From Nostocoides sp. HKS02 (GTDB lineage Bacteria; Actinomycetota; Actinomycetes; Actinomycetales; Dermatophilaceae), in the NCBI RefSeq assembly GCF_009707485.1, contig NZ_CP046121.1, positions 3,038,001 to 3,102,000 on the forward strand: DNA of 64,000 bases, written 5' to 3'. Below the pieces are notes generated by a model, which had not been told where the DNA came from, did not search any database, and worked only from the letters and a program-made list of their open reading frames with translations. Below are positions 1 to 10,435 of this stretch, piece by piece (position 1 is the first letter of the stretch; every line of letters begins with the position of its first letter). A program made the translations under genes and the position numbers.

Positions 1-29
1 CCGGATCCGGCCCCTGGAGGCCCGGAAAT

Positions 30-55
30 GGTGGATTCGGGGCAAGAAGTCGAGG
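30..55 (+). repeat. 26-bp repeat, left copy flanking AbiEi-like gene
   Basis: The sequence begins GGTGGATTC and ends in AAGTCGAGG. It matches 1193-1218 at 23 of 26 positions in direct orientation. A shorter inverted copy lies at 1149-1165. Copies therefore bracket the AbiEi-like gene on both sides. Confidence 0.6.
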
Positions 56-148
56 CGGGTCCACAGAGGTTGTGGTTCCCGCGAGGGCCGTCCACAGGGC
101 CCTCCCAGTCCTGCGGCGCGCTGAGGCGTCCTCCGCGACGGTGGCGTC

Positions 149-1171
149 ATGTCCGGCCGTATCGACGACCTGCCCCAGCCGTTCCTCGCCGCCGAGATCT
201 CGGGGGCAGCCATCACCCACCGGGTCCTGACCGGAGCCGTGGGGCGCGGTGAAGTCCTCCGTCTGGCCCGGGGGGTGTATGCCGCCTCGGCGGCGTGGTC
301 GCAGCTCTCACCTCGCGCGCAGCACAGTGCGCTGGCGCGGGCCGCCGCCCGCGCGTTCCCCGAAGCGACGCTCAGTCATCGCAGTGCCGGCCTGCTTCTC
401 GGCCTGCCCCATCCGCGCGGTCGGCTCGGCGCTCCCCGGATGACCCTTCGTGATGACGACCGAACGAGCCGGACGAAAGCCTGGGTGCAGTTCCACCGCG
501 GCGAGACACCCCCGGAGCACGTCCAGATCGCTGGGGTTCGGCTGACCACGCCAGCGCGCACCGTCATTGACTGCTTTCGAGAGGAATCGTTCCCCGACGG
601 CGTCGCGATCGCGGACGGGGCAGTTCGCAAGGGCCTGGTCACCGTCCCCGAACTGGTCGAGCTGCGCAACCACGAGCGGCGTTGGCCCGGCGTGCGGAAG
701 GCCGCACGCGGCATACCGATCATCGACGGGCGCCGCGAGAGCTGGCTCGAGTCGTACTCGGCGGCCGTCTTCTTCCAGCGGGACATCCCGGTTGGCGTGC
801 CCCAGGTGATCGTCCTCGACTGGGCCGGCGAGTTCGTCGCCCGGGTCGACGTGGCGTGGCCGGATCGCGGCGTGGTGGGCGAGGCAGACGGTCAGGGGAA
901 GTATCTCGGCGAGTTCGAGGATGGGCTCGGCCGCGAGCCTGAGGACGTCGCGCGGCGAGTGATTGCCGCGGCGCAGCGGGAGACCCGGCTACGCGACCTC
1001 GGCCTGCAGGTCGTTCGATGGGACACGACCGAGATCGTCTCCAGCCCGCACCGGGTCGTCAGACGGTGGCAGAACGCGGCGTGGGTCGCCGATCCGAGCC
1101 GGGTTCGTGCGCAGTTCCTCTGCGTCTGCCACCGACTCGACCTCACTGATTGCCCTCAATCCACCGTCTGA
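149..1171 (+). CDS. AbiEi-like / DUF559-like nuclease-fold protein
   Basis: A 340-residue protein resembling the actinobacterial family annotated as type IV toxin-antitoxin AbiEi-like proteins. Seen: LARGVYA at residues 39-45 in an N-terminal winged-helix-like part, TTPARTVIDC at 133-142, and a C-terminal half with ESWLES (197-202), RVDVAWP (232-238), GEADG (244-248) and KY (251-252). That last pattern is reminiscent of Vsr/DUF559 PD-(D/E)XK folds, so it may bind or cut DNA. No partner toxin is adjacent, so a toxin-antitoxin role is only family-level inference. The last roughly 20 residues are Cys-rich and are encoded by the left arm of a hairpin that ends at the stop codon. The ribosome site before the ATG is weak. 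Confidence 0.65.
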   Translation: MSGRIDDLPQPFLAAEISGAAITHRVLTGAVGRGEVLRLARGVYAASAAWSQLSPRAQHSALARAAARAFPEATLSHRSAGLLLGLPHPRGRLGAPRMTLRDDDRTSRTKAWVQFHRGETPPEHVQIAGVRLTTPARTVIDCFREESFPDGVAIADGAVRKGLVTVPELVELRNHERRWPGVRKAARGIPIIDGRRESWLESYSAAVFFQRDIPVGVPQVIVLDWAGEFVARVDVAWPDRGVVGEADGQGKYLGEFEDGLGREPEDVARRVIAAAQRETRLRDLGLQVVRWDTTEIVSSPHRVVRRWQNAAWVADPSRVRAQFLCVCHRLDLTDCPQSTV

Positions 1172-1209
1172 GGGCCCCGAGCCGCCCAAACAGGTGGATT
1201 CAGGGCAAT
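1149..1209 (+). terminator. Hairpin formed by inverted repeat copies at the gene end
   Basis: Arms 1149-1165 and 1193-1209 pair at 16 of 17 positions around a 27-nt loop. The left arm includes the last codons of the AbiEi-like gene. No U-run follows, so termination is inferred. Confidence 0.45.
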
Positions 1210-1218
1210 AAGTCGGGG
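1193..1218 (+). repeat. 26-bp repeat, right copy
   Basis: A direct copy of 30-55 with three mismatches. Its first 17 bases also form the right arm of the hairpin with 1149-1165. Confidence 0.6.
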
Positions 1219-1237
1219 GAGGGGAAGGGGAGGGGGG
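1215..1237 (+). other. Potential G-quadruplex
   Basis: Four G-runs of 5, 4, 4 and 6 are separated by loops of A, AA and A. This fits the canonical G4 pattern. It lies between the convergent AbiEi-like and pstB genes, so it would be G-rich in the 3' tail of the AbiEi-like transcript. Confidence 0.5.
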
Positions 1238-1242
1238 TCGGG

Positions 1243-2019
<777 letters not shown>

Positions 2020-2061
2020 GGTGTGGGTTCGTCCTTCTCAGGGGTATGCCGGGTGGCCCGG

Positions 2062-2991
2062 TTACTTCTTGACGGAGCCGAAGCGCGCGATGAGGCGGCC
2101 GGCCAGGTTGAGCAGGAGCACCAGGAGGATCAGCGTGAGCGCGGCAGCCCAGACGCGGTCGACGGCCGGCTGAAGGCTCTCGGTGCGGTCCTGGTTGATC
2201 ATGGTGGGCAGCGTCGGCATCAGCCCGCTGAACAGGTCGGTCGCGATCGACTTGGTGTAGGGGCCGAGGATCAGCAGCGGCGCGGTCTCACCCATGACTC
2301 GGGCGAGACCGAGCAGGATGCCGGTGATGATGCCCGAGAACGCGGTCGGCAGCACCACGCGGACGATCGTCTTCCACTTGGGCACGCCGAGCGCGTACGA
2401 CGCCTCGCGCAGCTCGTTGGGCACCAGCTTGAGCATCTCCTCGGTGGAGCGCACGATCACCGGGATCATGAGCAGCACGAGCGAGAGGCACACCGCGAAG
2501 CCGACCCGCTGGAAGTGGAACGTCGTCACCCACACGGCGTAGATGAACAGTCCCGCCACGATCGAGGGGATGCCGGTGAGGATGTCGACCATGAACGAGA
2601 CGGCGCGGGCGAGTCGCCCCCGGCCGTACTCGACGAGGTAGATCGCGGTCATCACGCCGATCGGCACCGAGATGACGGACGTGGCGAGCCCCTGGATCAG
2701 GGTGCCCTGGATGGCGTGGACGGCGCCGCCGCCCTCGTGCCGGGCCGTGATGCCCTTCTGGGAGTTCAGCCACCACGAGGCCTGCAGCAGCAGGTGGTAG
2801 CCCTGCGAGACGACCGTCCACAGGATCCAGACGAGCGGCGCGAGCGCCAGCAGGAACGCGCACCAGACGATGACCCGGGCGAGGACGTCCTTGACCTCTC
2901 GCGCCCGAGCCGGGTGGCCGAGGGCGGGCGAGGGGGTCGCGCTCTGTGGCGCGGCGCCTCGGGCGGGCCCGGTCGTGTCGATGGCGCTCAT
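2062..2991 (-). CDS. pstA: Phosphate ABC transporter permease PstA
   Basis: A 309-residue inner-membrane permease forming the phosphate channel with PstC. The N-terminal ~40 residues are Ala/Pro-rich and cytoplasmic, followed by about six hydrophobic segments. The binding-protein-dependent transport loop around EASYALGVPKWKTI contacts PstB. The start ATG overlaps the pstC stop by 4 nt (ATGA), so translation is probably coupled. Confidence 0.96.
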   Translation of the reverse strand: MSAIDTTGPARGAAPQSATPSPALGHPARAREVKDVLARVIVWCAFLLALAPLVWILWTVVSQGYHLLLQASWWLNSQKGITARHEGGGAVHAIQGTLIQGLATSVISVPIGVMTAIYLVEYGRGRLARAVSFMVDILTGIPSIVAGLFIYAVWVTTFHFQRVGFAVCLSLVLLMIPVIVRSTEEMLKLVPNELREASYALGVPKWKTIVRVVLPTAFSGIITGILLGLARVMGETAPLLILGPYTKSIATDLFSGLMPTLPTMINQDRTESLQPAVDRVWAAALTLILLVLLLNLAGRLIARFGSVKK

Positions 2992-3998
2992 TCGGTGAAG
3001 GCCTTCCGGCGGTCGATCACGATGCGGGCGATCGCGTTGACGATGAACGTGAGGATGAACAGCACCAACCCGGCGGCGATGAAGGCGCCGGCCTTCTCAG
3101 GGGTGTCGAACTCGGCGGCGTTGTTGGCGATCCGCGACGCGAAGGTCTCGCCACCGTTGAGCAGGGACCAGGACCAGGCCGTGCCGTCGGCCAGCGTCGA
3201 CACGATGATGGTCACGGCGACCGTCTCGCCGAGCGCGCGACCGAGGGCGAGCATCGAGGCGGAGATGACGCCGGGTCGACCGAACGGCAGCACCGCGGTG
3301 CGGATCATCTCCCAGGTGGTGGCGCCGAGGGCGAGCGCGCCCTCCTTGTGGGTCACCGGCGTCTGGGCGAAGACCTCGCGGGACAGGGCGGTCACGATGG
3401 GCAGCACCATGATGGCGAGGACGATCCCGATGAACAGGATGGTGCCGAAGCCGCTCACGCTGGTCTTGCTGAAGATCGGGACTGCGCCCAGCTTGCTCTG
3501 GAGGAAGTCCTGCACGGGCTGGTATGCCGGGCCGAGGGTCCGCAGCCCCCACAGGCCGTAGACGATGGAGGGAACGGCGGCCAGCAGGTCGATCGTGCTG
3601 GCGGCCGGCCTGGCGAGCCAGCGGGGCGCGTACTGGGTGATGAACAGGGCGACGGCGACGCCCACGGGCACCGCGATCAGCATCGCGATTACGGCGGTGA
3701 TGACGGTCGTCCACAGCAGCTCGGTGATGCCGAAGCTCGGGGTTGGTCCGTCGACAGACCACGCGCGCGAGGTGAGGAAGTTGACGTTGTCCTTGGCCAG
3801 GGCCGGGACCGCCTGCCAGAGCAGGAAGACGCCGACGAGCGTCACGAGCCCGATGACCAGGATGCCGGCACCGCGCGCCGCGCCACCGAAGAGGCGGTCG
3901 CCGAGCCGGCCCGTCCCGGCCCGGTCGCCGCTCAGCGGCGCCTCGCCGTGGGGGCCGGGAACCTGGTCAGCGATGGACCGGCCGGTCACGGAGCTCAC
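2988..3998 (-). CDS. pstC: Phosphate ABC transporter permease PstC
   Basis: A 336-residue inner-membrane permease and partner of PstA. Hydrophobic segments begin near residue 45 (GILVIGLVTLVGVFLLW). The conserved EAA-type loop appears as KEGALALGATTWEMI, followed by GRALGETVAVTI. An 84-bp gap with a strong hairpin separates it from pstS upstream, which probably lowers permease expression relative to the binding protein. Confidence 0.96.
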   Translation of the reverse strand: MSSVTGRSIADQVPGPHGEAPLSGDRAGTGRLGDRLFGGAARGAGILVIGLVTLVGVFLLWQAVPALAKDNVNFLTSRAWSVDGPTPSFGITELLWTTVITAVIAMLIAVPVGVAVALFITQYAPRWLARPAASTIDLLAAVPSIVYGLWGLRTLGPAYQPVQDFLQSKLGAVPIFSKTSVSGFGTILFIGIVLAIMVLPIVTALSREVFAQTPVTHKEGALALGATTWEMIRTAVLPFGRPGVISASMLALGRALGETVAVTIIVSTLADGTAWSWSLLNGGETFASRIANNAAEFDTPEKAGAFIAAGLVLFILTFIVNAIARIVIDRRKAFTE

Positions 3999-4036
3999 GT
4001 GGTGCGCCTCTCGGTGCGTGCAGGGTCAGAAACGGC

Positions 4037-4076
4037 GTATGCCGGGGGACGGGCACGAGCCCGCCCCCCGGCATAC
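4037..4076 (-). terminator. Intercistronic hairpin between pstS and pstC
   Basis: An 18-bp stem with one mismatch and a 4-nt loop; arms are 4037-4054 and 4059-4076. Each arm starts at its outer end with the octamer GTATGCCG. It lies just after the pstS stop, so it probably attenuates read-through or stabilises pstS mRNA. Confidence 0.75.
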
Positions 4077-4082
4077 AGGGTG

Positions 4083-5222
4083 TCAGGACAGTGCGGCGAT
4101 CGCCGCGTCCACCTTAGTGCGGACCGCGTCGGGGAGCGGCGCGTAGCCGATGCTCTCCAGGGACTGCTGGGTGTCCGAGGAGGCGAAGTGCTTGAGGAAG
4201 GACTTGAGCAGCGCCGTCTTGGCCGCGTCCTTGCCCTTCGAGCAGACGATCTCGTAGGTCACGAGGAGGATCGGGTAGGCGCCGGCCTGCTTGGTCGCGT
4301 AGTCGAGCTTGAGGCTCAGGTCGTTGCCCATGCCGGAGATCTTGGCCGCAGCCACGGCCTTGCCGACGGCGTCACCGCTCAGCTCGACGGGGCCCGCGCC
4401 GTTGTCGACCTGGGCGACGCTCAGCTTGTTGTCCTTGGCGTAGGACCACTCGGCGTAGGTGATGCCACCCTCGGTGGTCTTGACCGCGTTGGCCACTCCG
4501 GCCGACTTCTCCTTGCCCTCGCCCTTGCCGGTCCACTTCTTGGCCGGCGCGGCGGTCCAGTCGGTGGGAGCGGCCGCAGCCAGGTACTTGGTGAAGTTCT
4601 CGGTGGTGCCCGACTCGTCAGAGCGGAAGAAGACCTTGACCGGCTCGCTCGGCAGGGTCACGCCGGAGTTGAGCTTGGCGATCGAGGGGTCGTTCCAGGT
4701 GGTCACCTTGCCGTTGAAGATGTTGGCGATGACCGCGGGGGTCAGGACGAGCTTGCTGACGCCCTTGACGTTGAAGGAGACCGCGATCGGGCCGGTCACC
4801 ATCGGCAGGTCCCACGCGGGGGAGCCGCACGTCTTGGCCGCGTCGTCGGCCTCGACCTTGCCGTTGACCACCTTGGTCTTGAGCGCGGAGTCCGAACCGG
4901 CGAAGTCGACCTGGCCGGCGATGAACTGCTTGATGCCCGCGCCGGAGCCGGTCGGGTTGTAGTTCACGGTGGTGCCGGCGCACTGGCTCTGGAACGAGCT
5001 GATGGCCTCCTCGATGGCGTTCTTCTGGGCCGAGGAGCCCTCGCCGTTGAGCGTGCCGCCCTTGGGGCAGTCAGAGGAGGCGGATGTGCTGCTGGACGCG
5101 CTGCTGGACGCGCTGCCCGAACCAGCGCTGCTGCCGTTGTTGTTGTCGGAACCGCACGCGGTCAGCGCAAGAGAGCCGACCAGGGCGACGCTGGCCAGCT
5201 GGCCAAGACGCTGGATCTTCAC
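4083..5222 (-). CDS. pstS: Phosphate-binding lipoprotein PstS
   Basis: Periplasmic-side phosphate receptor anchored as a lipoprotein. From the GTG at 5222 it has 379 residues, with MKIQRLGQ, a hydrophobic stretch, and lipobox LTAC. A Ser-rich linker follows, then the PstS fold with LNGEGSSAQ, the phosphate-loop-like FAGSDSAL and FFRSDESGTT. An in-frame GTG six codons upstream (5240) would overlap the GGAGAGG ribosome site, which stands 8-9 nt before the 5222 start, so I prefer 5222. It is first in the pst operon and lies behind a PHO box. Confidence 0.95.
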   Translation of the reverse strand: MKIQRLGQLASVALVGSLALTACGSDNNNGSSAGSGSASSSASSSTSASSDCPKGGTLNGEGSSAQKNAIEEAISSFQSQCAGTTVNYNPTGSGAGIKQFIAGQVDFAGSDSALKTKVVNGKVEADDAAKTCGSPAWDLPMVTGPIAVSFNVKGVSKLVLTPAVIANIFNGKVTTWNDPSIAKLNSGVTLPSEPVKVFFRSDESGTTENFTKYLAAAAPTDWTAAPAKKWTGKGEGKEKSAGVANAVKTTEGGITYAEWSYAKDNKLSVAQVDNGAGPVELSGDAVGKAVAAAKISGMGNDLSLKLDYATKQAGAYPILLVTYEIVCSKGKDAAKTALLKSFLKHFASSDTQQSLESIGYAPLPDAVRTKVDAAIAALS

Positions 5223-5291
5223 GGTGTCAAACCTCTCCACAGGGGGAAATCAGGGGAAATCGGTGGCGGGCGGTGTGCCCGACGGTGCGAA

Positions 5292-5297
5292 GTTAGG
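5292..5297 (-). promoter_or_regulatory. Candidate -10 box of the pst operon
   Basis: On the minus strand this reads CTAACT, about 30 bp downstream of the PHO box and about 70 bp before the pstS start. Position fits, but sequence support is modest. Confidence 0.3.
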
Positions 5298-5323
5298 CAG
5301 CGTTCATGACGCGGCGGTCCGTC

Positions 5324-5347
5324 GCGGGTGAACGCAAGGTGAACACC
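5324..5347 (-). promoter_or_regulatory. PHO box upstream of pstS
   Basis: On the minus strand GTTCACC occurs twice with an exact 11-bp period (plus-strand GGTGAAC at 5327-5333 and 5338-5344). This is the direct-repeat architecture of actinobacterial PhoP/RegX3 PHO boxes. The senX3-regX3 pair encoded at 27.6-29.5 kb is the natural candidate regulator. Confidence 0.8.
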
Positions 5348-5425
5348 AGCCTGACATTCCCCGACGCCCCTGCGTCCGCGTGGCGAGCGCCCGGTTAACG
5401 GCTGCTCTCGGGGCGGTCAAGGGCT

Positions 5426-5455
5426 GGTCAGGGCCGATCAGGGCCGATCAGGGCA
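5426..5455 (+). repeat. Three tandem 10-bp units
   Basis: Three copies of GRTCAGGGCM lie end to end. The stop codon of the Nudix gene (minus strand) lies inside the third unit. Confidence 0.6.
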
Positions 5456-6398
5456 GGTGGCGTTCGACCGCCACCACCCGGGCCGTGTCGCCACTGCCTG
5501 CGAGGTGCGCCACGAGGGCCTCACCCTTGGCCATCGTGCAGTCGGCCGCGTCGCGCAGCGCCTGCGCGGTCGCTGGCCCGGTGGGCTCGTCGAGATTGAC
5601 GAGCCCGAACAGGCCGCGCAGGAGGTCGGGCAGCACCGGACCGTGGCTGCAGACCGCCGCGGCTTTCCCGCGCTCGACCAGCCGGTGGAGGTGGTGCGTC
5701 GCGCGGGCCGGGTCGGCGGCATACCCTTCCTCGCTCAACCCGTCCTTGGTGCGCAGCGGGGCGCCGATGAGCGCGGCGTACGGTCGGAGGGTGTCGGCGC
5801 AGCGCAGCGACGGCGAGCTCACCAGCCGCGTGACGCCGTATGCCGCGAGCACCGGGGCGAGCGCCGCGGCGCGCTGGCGCCCGGAGCTGGTGAGCGGCCG
5901 GAGCTGGTCGTCGCCGGACCACGACCCCCGACCGGTGGCGTGCGCGTGCCGCACCAGGACGAGGGGCCAGGTCGTCAAGGTGCCGGCCTTGTCGGCACGC
6001 ACCACGGCCCGCAGCTGGTCGCGGTCGCGGGCGTAGTCGAGGCGGTCCGACGCGCTGATGACGTCGAGCCAGCGCACCTCGTCGATCTCGTTGCGGAGCG
6101 GGCCGGCCGGCTTGCTCGCCTCGGCAGCCCAGTAGCGGACCTCCTTGGTGGCGGGCTGGCCGGTGCCGTCGAGCACGGTGTACTCGGCTCCCGGCAGCGG
6201 CCGCCCGAGGGTGACCTCGAGGGAGGTCTCCTCGTGGGTCTCGCGGACCGCTGCGACGGGCCACTGCTCACCGGGGTCGAGCTTGCCCTTGGCCCAGGAC
6301 CAGTCGTCGTACTTGGGTCGGTGGACGAGCGCGACCTCGAGCTGCCCACGTCGGCGACGCCACGGAACGGTTCCCGCGGCGGGAATCGGCGACGTCAA
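5448..6398 (-). CDS. Nudix hydrolase fused to histidine phosphatase (MutT1-like)
   Basis: A two-domain protein like mycobacterial MutT1. Numbered from a TTG at 6398, the Nudix box runs from GKLDPGE (38-44) to RETHEE (52-57). The C-terminal histidine-phosphatase domain starts at LVLVRHAHA (147-154), with a second catalytic His region in [11 protein letters not shown]. The family hydrolyses oxidised or diphosphorylated nucleotides. TTG 6398 overlaps the ppk stop as TTGA, and an upstream in-frame start would overlap ppk by about 100 bp. The two genes are probably co-transcribed. Confidence 0.85.
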   Translation of the reverse strand: MTSPIPAAGTVPWRRRRGQLEVALVHRPKYDDWSWAKGKLDPGEQWPVAAVRETHEETSLEVTLGRPLPGAEYTVLDGTGQPATKEVRYWAAEASKPAGPLRNEIDEVRWLDVISASDRLDYARDRDQLRAVVRADKAGTLTTWPLVLVRHAHATGRGSWSGDDQLRPLTSSGRQRAAALAPVLAAYGVTRLVSSPSLRCADTLRPYAALIGAPLRTKDGLSEEGYAADPARATHHLHRLVERGKAAAVCSHGPVLPDLLRGLFGLVNLDEPTGPATAQALRDAADCTMAKGEALVAHLAGSGDTARVVAVERHLP

Positions 6399-8656
6399 CG
6401 TCGGCGGGCCTTGCGGCGTCGTTTGCCGTGCGTCTCGATCATCGTGGCCTGCAGGTCGGCGAGGGGCTCGCCGTCGGCCCCGAGGTGGACGCGGGTCCAC
6501 CGGCCGTCGCTGGTGAGGCGCCAGTGCGAGTAGTCGGCACTCATGCCCCGGGCGAGCAGGGACTGCAGGTCGGCGACGTGGCGTGGCTCGACGATGCGGA
6601 CGAGTGCCTCGACCCGGCGGTCGAGGTTGCGGTGCATCATGTCGGCGCTGCCGATGTAGACCTCGGGCTCACCCCCGCCGCCGAACAGGAACACCCGGGA
6701 GTGCTCGAGGAAGCGTCCGAGGATCGAGTGGACCTCGATGTTCTCCGAGAGCCCCTCGACCCCGGGGCGCAGCGCACAGATCCCGCGCACCCAGATGTCG
6801 ACGTGCACGCCGGCCTCGGACGCCCGGTAGAGCGCGTCGATGAGCTGCTCGTCGACGATGGAGTTCACCTTGAGCTGCACGAGCCCCCCACGCCCGGCCT
6901 CGGCGTGCTCGATCTCGGCCTCGATGCGCTCGATGAGACCGCTGCGCACGGAGCGAGGGGCGACCAGGAGGCGCTTGAACTTGCTGCGCGGGGCGTACCC
7001 GGACAACTGGTTGAACAGCCGCGCCAGGTCGTCGCCGACCTGCGGATCGGAGGTGAGCAGGCCGAAGTCCTCGTAGAGGCGGGCGGTCTTGCCGTTGTAG
7101 TTGCCGGTGCCGATGTGGCAGTAGCGCCGCAGCGACCCGTCGTTCTCCTGGCGGACCACCATGCACAGCTTGGCGTGGGTCTTGAGACCGACGATGCCGT
7201 AGACGACGTGCACCCCGGCGTGCTCGAGCTTGCGTGCCCAGGAGATGTTGTTCTGCTCGTCGAACCGGGCCTTGATCTCGACGATCGCGAGCACCTGCTT
7301 GCCGGTCTCCGCGGCGTCGATGAGGGCGTCGATGATGGGCGAGTCGCCGCTGGTGCGGTAGAGCGTCTGTTTGATGGCCAGCACGCTGGGGTCGAGCGCT
7401 GCCTGCTCGATGAAGGCCTGGACCGAGGTCGAGAACGAGTCGTAGGGGTGCTGGAGCAGGACGTCCTTGTCGCGGATGACGGACAGGATGTCGGACGCCT
7501 TCGAGGACTCGGCGGGCGCGAGGTCGGGGTGGGACATGCCGCGGAACGCCGGGTAGCGCAGGTCGGACCGCTCGAGGTCCGCCACCAGGTTGAGCCCGCG
7601 CAGGTCCAGGGGAGCAGGAAGGCGATAGACCTCGCTGTCGCTCACACCGAGCTCGCGCACCAGCATGTCGAGGACGTGGTCGTCGATCGACTCGTCCACC
7701 TCGAGCCGGACCGGCGGTCCGAAGCGGCGCCGGGTGAGCTCCTTCTCGAGGGCGGTGAGGAGGTTCTCGGCGTCGTCCTCCTCGACCTCGAGGTCCTCGT
7801 TGCGGGTGACGCGGAAGGTGAAGTGCTCCTGGACGTCCATCCCCGGGAACAGCATGTCGAGGTGCGCCGCGATGACGTCCTCGAGCGGGACGAAGCGGGT
7901 GTTGAAGAGGTCGGCGGTGGCCGGCTCGCCCACCTCGGGCTCGATGTGCAACAGGCGGGGGAGCAGGGGCGGCACCTTGACTCGCGCGAAGTGCTCCTTG
8001 CCTGTCTTGGGGTTGACCAGGAGCACGGCAAGGTTGAGCGACAGCCCGGAGATGTAGGGGAACGGGTGGGCCGGGTCCACGGCCAGTGGGGTCAGCACGG
8101 GAAAGACCCGGGCGGCGAACAGCTCGGACTGGATGGTCCGCTCGTCGTCGCTCAGCTCGTCCCAGCGGACGATCGAGATTCCCTCGTCCTCGAGGGCGGG
8201 CTGGACGCGCTCCTTGTAGACGGTCGACTGCATGGCCTGCAGCTCGTGGGCGACCAGCGAGATCTGCTCGAGCACCTCGCGCGGCTCCAGCCCGGAGGCC
8301 GACCGGACCGCGAGCCCGGTGGCGATGCGGCGCTTGAGCCCGGCGACCCGGACCATGAAGAACTCATCGAGGTTGGAGGTGAAGATCGCGAGGAACCGGG
8401 CGCGCTCGAGGAGGGGCACGGACTCGTCAGAGGCCAGCTGCAGGACCCGCTCGTTGAACTGCAGCCACGAGATCTCGCGGTCGAGGAACCGGTCGTTGGG
8501 CAGCCCGTCGGCCTCCACCCCCGCACCGGCTGGCACCACGCGCATGAACCGGCCGTTCGACGCCCTCGGCTGGGCGCTGGCGATCGACACCTCTTGACCG
8601 GGCAGGTCGCCGTCGGGGACTGCCGTGTCGGTGTCGGCGCGGGTGGTGACGCTCAT
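6395..8656 (-). CDS. ppk1: Polyphosphate kinase 1
   Basis: Makes polyphosphate from ATP reversibly. From the ATG at 8656 (MSVTTRAD) it has 753 residues, slightly longer than typical PPK1 because of a ~50-residue N-terminal tail. Seen: [13 protein letters not shown] at 60-72, the phosphorylated-His motif KTHAKL (His 494), [16 protein letters not shown] at 517-532, and the second active-site His in EHSR (His 652). An open frame extends further upstream but overlaps mshD, so it was not used. It starts 4 bp after the mshD stop. Confidence 0.95.
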   Translation of the reverse strand: MSVTTRADTDTAVPDGDLPGQEVSIASAQPRASNGRFMRVVPAGAGVEADGLPNDRFLDREISWLQFNERVLQLASDESVPLLERARFLAIFTSNLDEFFMVRVAGLKRRIATGLAVRSASGLEPREVLEQISLVAHELQAMQSTVYKERVQPALEDEGISIVRWDELSDDERTIQSELFAARVFPVLTPLAVDPAHPFPYISGLSLNLAVLLVNPKTGKEHFARVKVPPLLPRLLHIEPEVGEPATADLFNTRFVPLEDVIAAHLDMLFPGMDVQEHFTFRVTRNEDLEVEEDDAENLLTALEKELTRRRFGPPVRLEVDESIDDHVLDMLVRELGVSDSEVYRLPAPLDLRGLNLVADLERSDLRYPAFRGMSHPDLAPAESSKASDILSVIRDKDVLLQHPYDSFSTSVQAFIEQAALDPSVLAIKQTLYRTSGDSPIIDALIDAAETGKQVLAIVEIKARFDEQNNISWARKLEHAGVHVVYGIVGLKTHAKLCMVVRQENDGSLRRYCHIGTGNYNGKTARLYEDFGLLTSDPQVGDDLARLFNQLSGYAPRSKFKRLLVAPRSVRSGLIERIEAEIEHAEAGRGGLVQLKVNSIVDEQLIDALYRASEAGVHVDIWVRGICALRPGVEGLSENIEVHSILGRFLEHSRVFLFGGGGEPEVYIGSADMMHRNLDRRVEALVRIVEPRHVADLQSLLARGMSADYSHWRLTSDGRWTRVHLGADGEPLADLQATMIETHGKRRRKARRR

Positions 8657-8660
8657 GCGG

Positions 8661-9626
8661 TCATCCTGACAGTGCTTGATGAACGGGGTGCGAATACATG
8701 ACATCGACCATGATGCTGCGGAATCCCAGCCCCGTGTAGGTCCGGATCGCCGGTTCGTTGTCGCCGTCGACGTAGAGCACGACCTCGGGGAGCCCCTGGG
8801 CGGCCAGGTGGGCCAGGCCCAAGGCGGTGACGGGCCGGCCCAGCCCCTTCCCCTGGTATGCCGGGTGGACGCCCACCACGTACACCTCGCCTGCCGCTGC
8901 GCCCGGGTCCACACTCGACGCCTGGCTGGGGTCGACCTTGGTCCAGTGGAATGCCACGACCCGCCCCGGTGCGTCCTGTGCCTCGACGAGCAGCAGGCCG
9001 GCCGGGTCGAACCACGGCTGGGCCTCGCGCTCGCGCAGGTCGGCCAGCGTCATGCGCCCCTGCTCCGCGTGGTGGACGAACGCCGCCGCGTTGGCCTCGA
9101 GCCACGCCTGCTCGTCGCGGCCCGGCTCGAACGCGCGCGCCGCGAACCCCGGCGGCAGGGCCGACCTCGCCGGGTCGGTGTCGGCCGCGGAGAGCGGCCG
9201 GGACATCTTGTGCAGCTCGCGCACGGCCGTCCACCCGTCCGTGGCCGCGAGGGAACGCGCGGGCTCGAGGTTGCCGTGAGCCCAGACCCGGACCAGCGGG
9301 GACCGCTCCCGCGCCGTCTCGAGCAGGGCCCGTCCGAGGCCGTGGCGGCGGTGGGCGGGGTCGACGACGACCTCGGCGGAGGGCTCTGCAGGGTCCAGCT
9401 CAGCGAGCTGGGCGTACCCCGTGAGGGTGTGCTCGGCATACGTGAGCAGGTGGGTGGCGCGCCCCTCGGCGTCGCCCAGCCACAGCAGCGTCTGCTCGGA
9501 CAGCGGGGCGACACCGTCCGTGCGCGCGGCCGCAGCGCTCAGGTCACGGACCTGCTCGGCGGTCTCGGGGGTGAGGGTCGCGCGCTTGTTCGACGGATGG
9601 TGGGGGCACGGCAGACATTGGATCAC
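8661..9626 (-). CDS. mshD: Mycothiol synthase
   Basis: Acetylates Cys-GlcN-Ins in the last step of mycothiol synthesis. 321 residues with two tandem GNAT folds. The N-terminal one has the degenerate acetyl-CoA loop [12 protein letters not shown]. The C-terminal active one has [22 protein letters not shown] and [13 protein letters not shown], characteristic of MshD. The GTG at 9626 is the longest start; a shorter one is possible. It sits between glnR and ppk1, matching the mshD-glnR adjacency known in mycobacteria. Confidence 0.93.
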   Translation of the reverse strand: MIQCLPCPHHPSNKRATLTPETAEQVRDLSAAAARTDGVAPLSEQTLLWLGDAEGRATHLLTYAEHTLTGYAQLAELDPAEPSAEVVVDPAHRRHGLGRALLETARERSPLVRVWAHGNLEPARSLAATDGWTAVRELHKMSRPLSAADTDPARSALPPGFAARAFEPGRDEQAWLEANAAAFVHHAEQGRMTLADLREREAQPWFDPAGLLLVEAQDAPGRVVAFHWTKVDPSQASSVDPGAAAGEVYVVGVHPAYQGKGLGRPVTALGLAHLAAQGLPEVVLYVDGDNEPAIRTYTGLGFRSIMVDVMYSHPVHQALSG

Positions 9627-9651
9627 GGACCTGTGCAGCCCCGGGGTTCCG

Positions 9652-10341
9652 TCAGGCGTCGACCGGGGTGTGCTCGGCCGGCACGAAGCGGTAGCCGACG
9701 TTGCGGACGGTGCCGATGAGGACCTCGTGCTCGGACCCTAGCTTGGCCCGGAGACGGCGGACGTGGACATCGACGGTGCGGGTGCCGCCGTAGTAGTCGT
9801 ACCCCCAGACCTCCTGGAGCAGCTGGGCTCGGCTGAACACGCGGCCCGGGTGCTGAGCGAGGTACTTGAGGAGCTCGAACTCCTTGTACGTGAGGTCGAG
9901 CAGCCGACCGCGCACGCGGGCCGAGTAGGTCGCCTCGTCGATGGTCACGTCGCCCGAGGTGATCTGGACGTCCTCGGCCTCGGGCTCGCCCTGGAGCCGC
10001 CCCGCGGCCAGCCGCAACCGCGCCTCGACCTCGGCCGGGCCTGCGGACTCCAGGAGGGCCTCGTCGATGCCCCACTCGGCCGTCAGACCCGCCAGGCCGC
10101 CCTCGGTGAGGATCGCGATGAGCGGGACCGACATGCCCGAGACGCGCAGCACGCGGCACAGCGACCGCGCCACGGCGAGGTCGCGCCGCGCGTCGACCAG
10201 GACGGCGTCGCACGGGGGTGCGTCGACCAGCGCGGTGGGCTCGGCGGGGATGATGCGCACGTGGTGGCTCAGCAGGCCCAGCGCAGGCAACACCTCGGCG
10301 CTGGGCGCCAGGGAGTTGGTCAGCAGCAGCAGACGGGCCAT
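9652..10341 (-). CDS. glnR: GlnR-type orphan response regulator
   Basis: A 229-residue OmpR-family regulator of nitrogen genes. The receiver domain keeps Asp50 (AVLVDAR) but the N-terminal acidic pair is replaced by LLLLTNS, as in GlnR proteins that work without a kinase. The C-terminal winged helix contains [25 protein letters not shown] and [16 protein letters not shown] 10341 is preferred over an ATG two codons upstream because it matches the family N-terminus and lies 8 nt after TATCCT (10350-10355), suggesting a leaderless message. Confidence 0.9.
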   Translation of the reverse strand: MARLLLLTNSLAPSAEVLPALGLLSHHVRIIPAEPTALVDAPPCDAVLVDARRDLAVARSLCRVLRVSGMSVPLIAILTEGGLAGLTAEWGIDEALLESAGPAEVEARLRLAAGRLQGEPEAEDVQITSGDVTIDEATYSARVRGRLLDLTYKEFELLKYLAQHPGRVFSRAQLLQEVWGYDYYGGTRTVDVHVRRLRAKLGSEHEVLIGTVRNVGYRFVPAEHTPVDA

Positions 10342-10349
10342 GCCCATGA

Positions 10350-10355
10350 AGGATA
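10350..10355 (-). promoter_or_regulatory. -10 box of glnR, probably leaderless
   Basis: The minus strand reads TATCCT, ending 8 nt before the glnR ATG at 10341. Confidence 0.45.
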
Positions 10356-10435
10356 CGGCGCCGAGGGTGGTGCCGGGTGGGTGAACACATGATGAGACCG
10401 TTGTCTCACCAACAGCAAGTGTCGGAGGATGCCGT

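Noticed and set aside
6395..8914. Longer ppk product starting at 8914
   Set aside because: The extra 86 codons overlap mshD and are out-of-frame shadow; MSVTTRAD at 8656 gives a proper PPK1 N-terminus.
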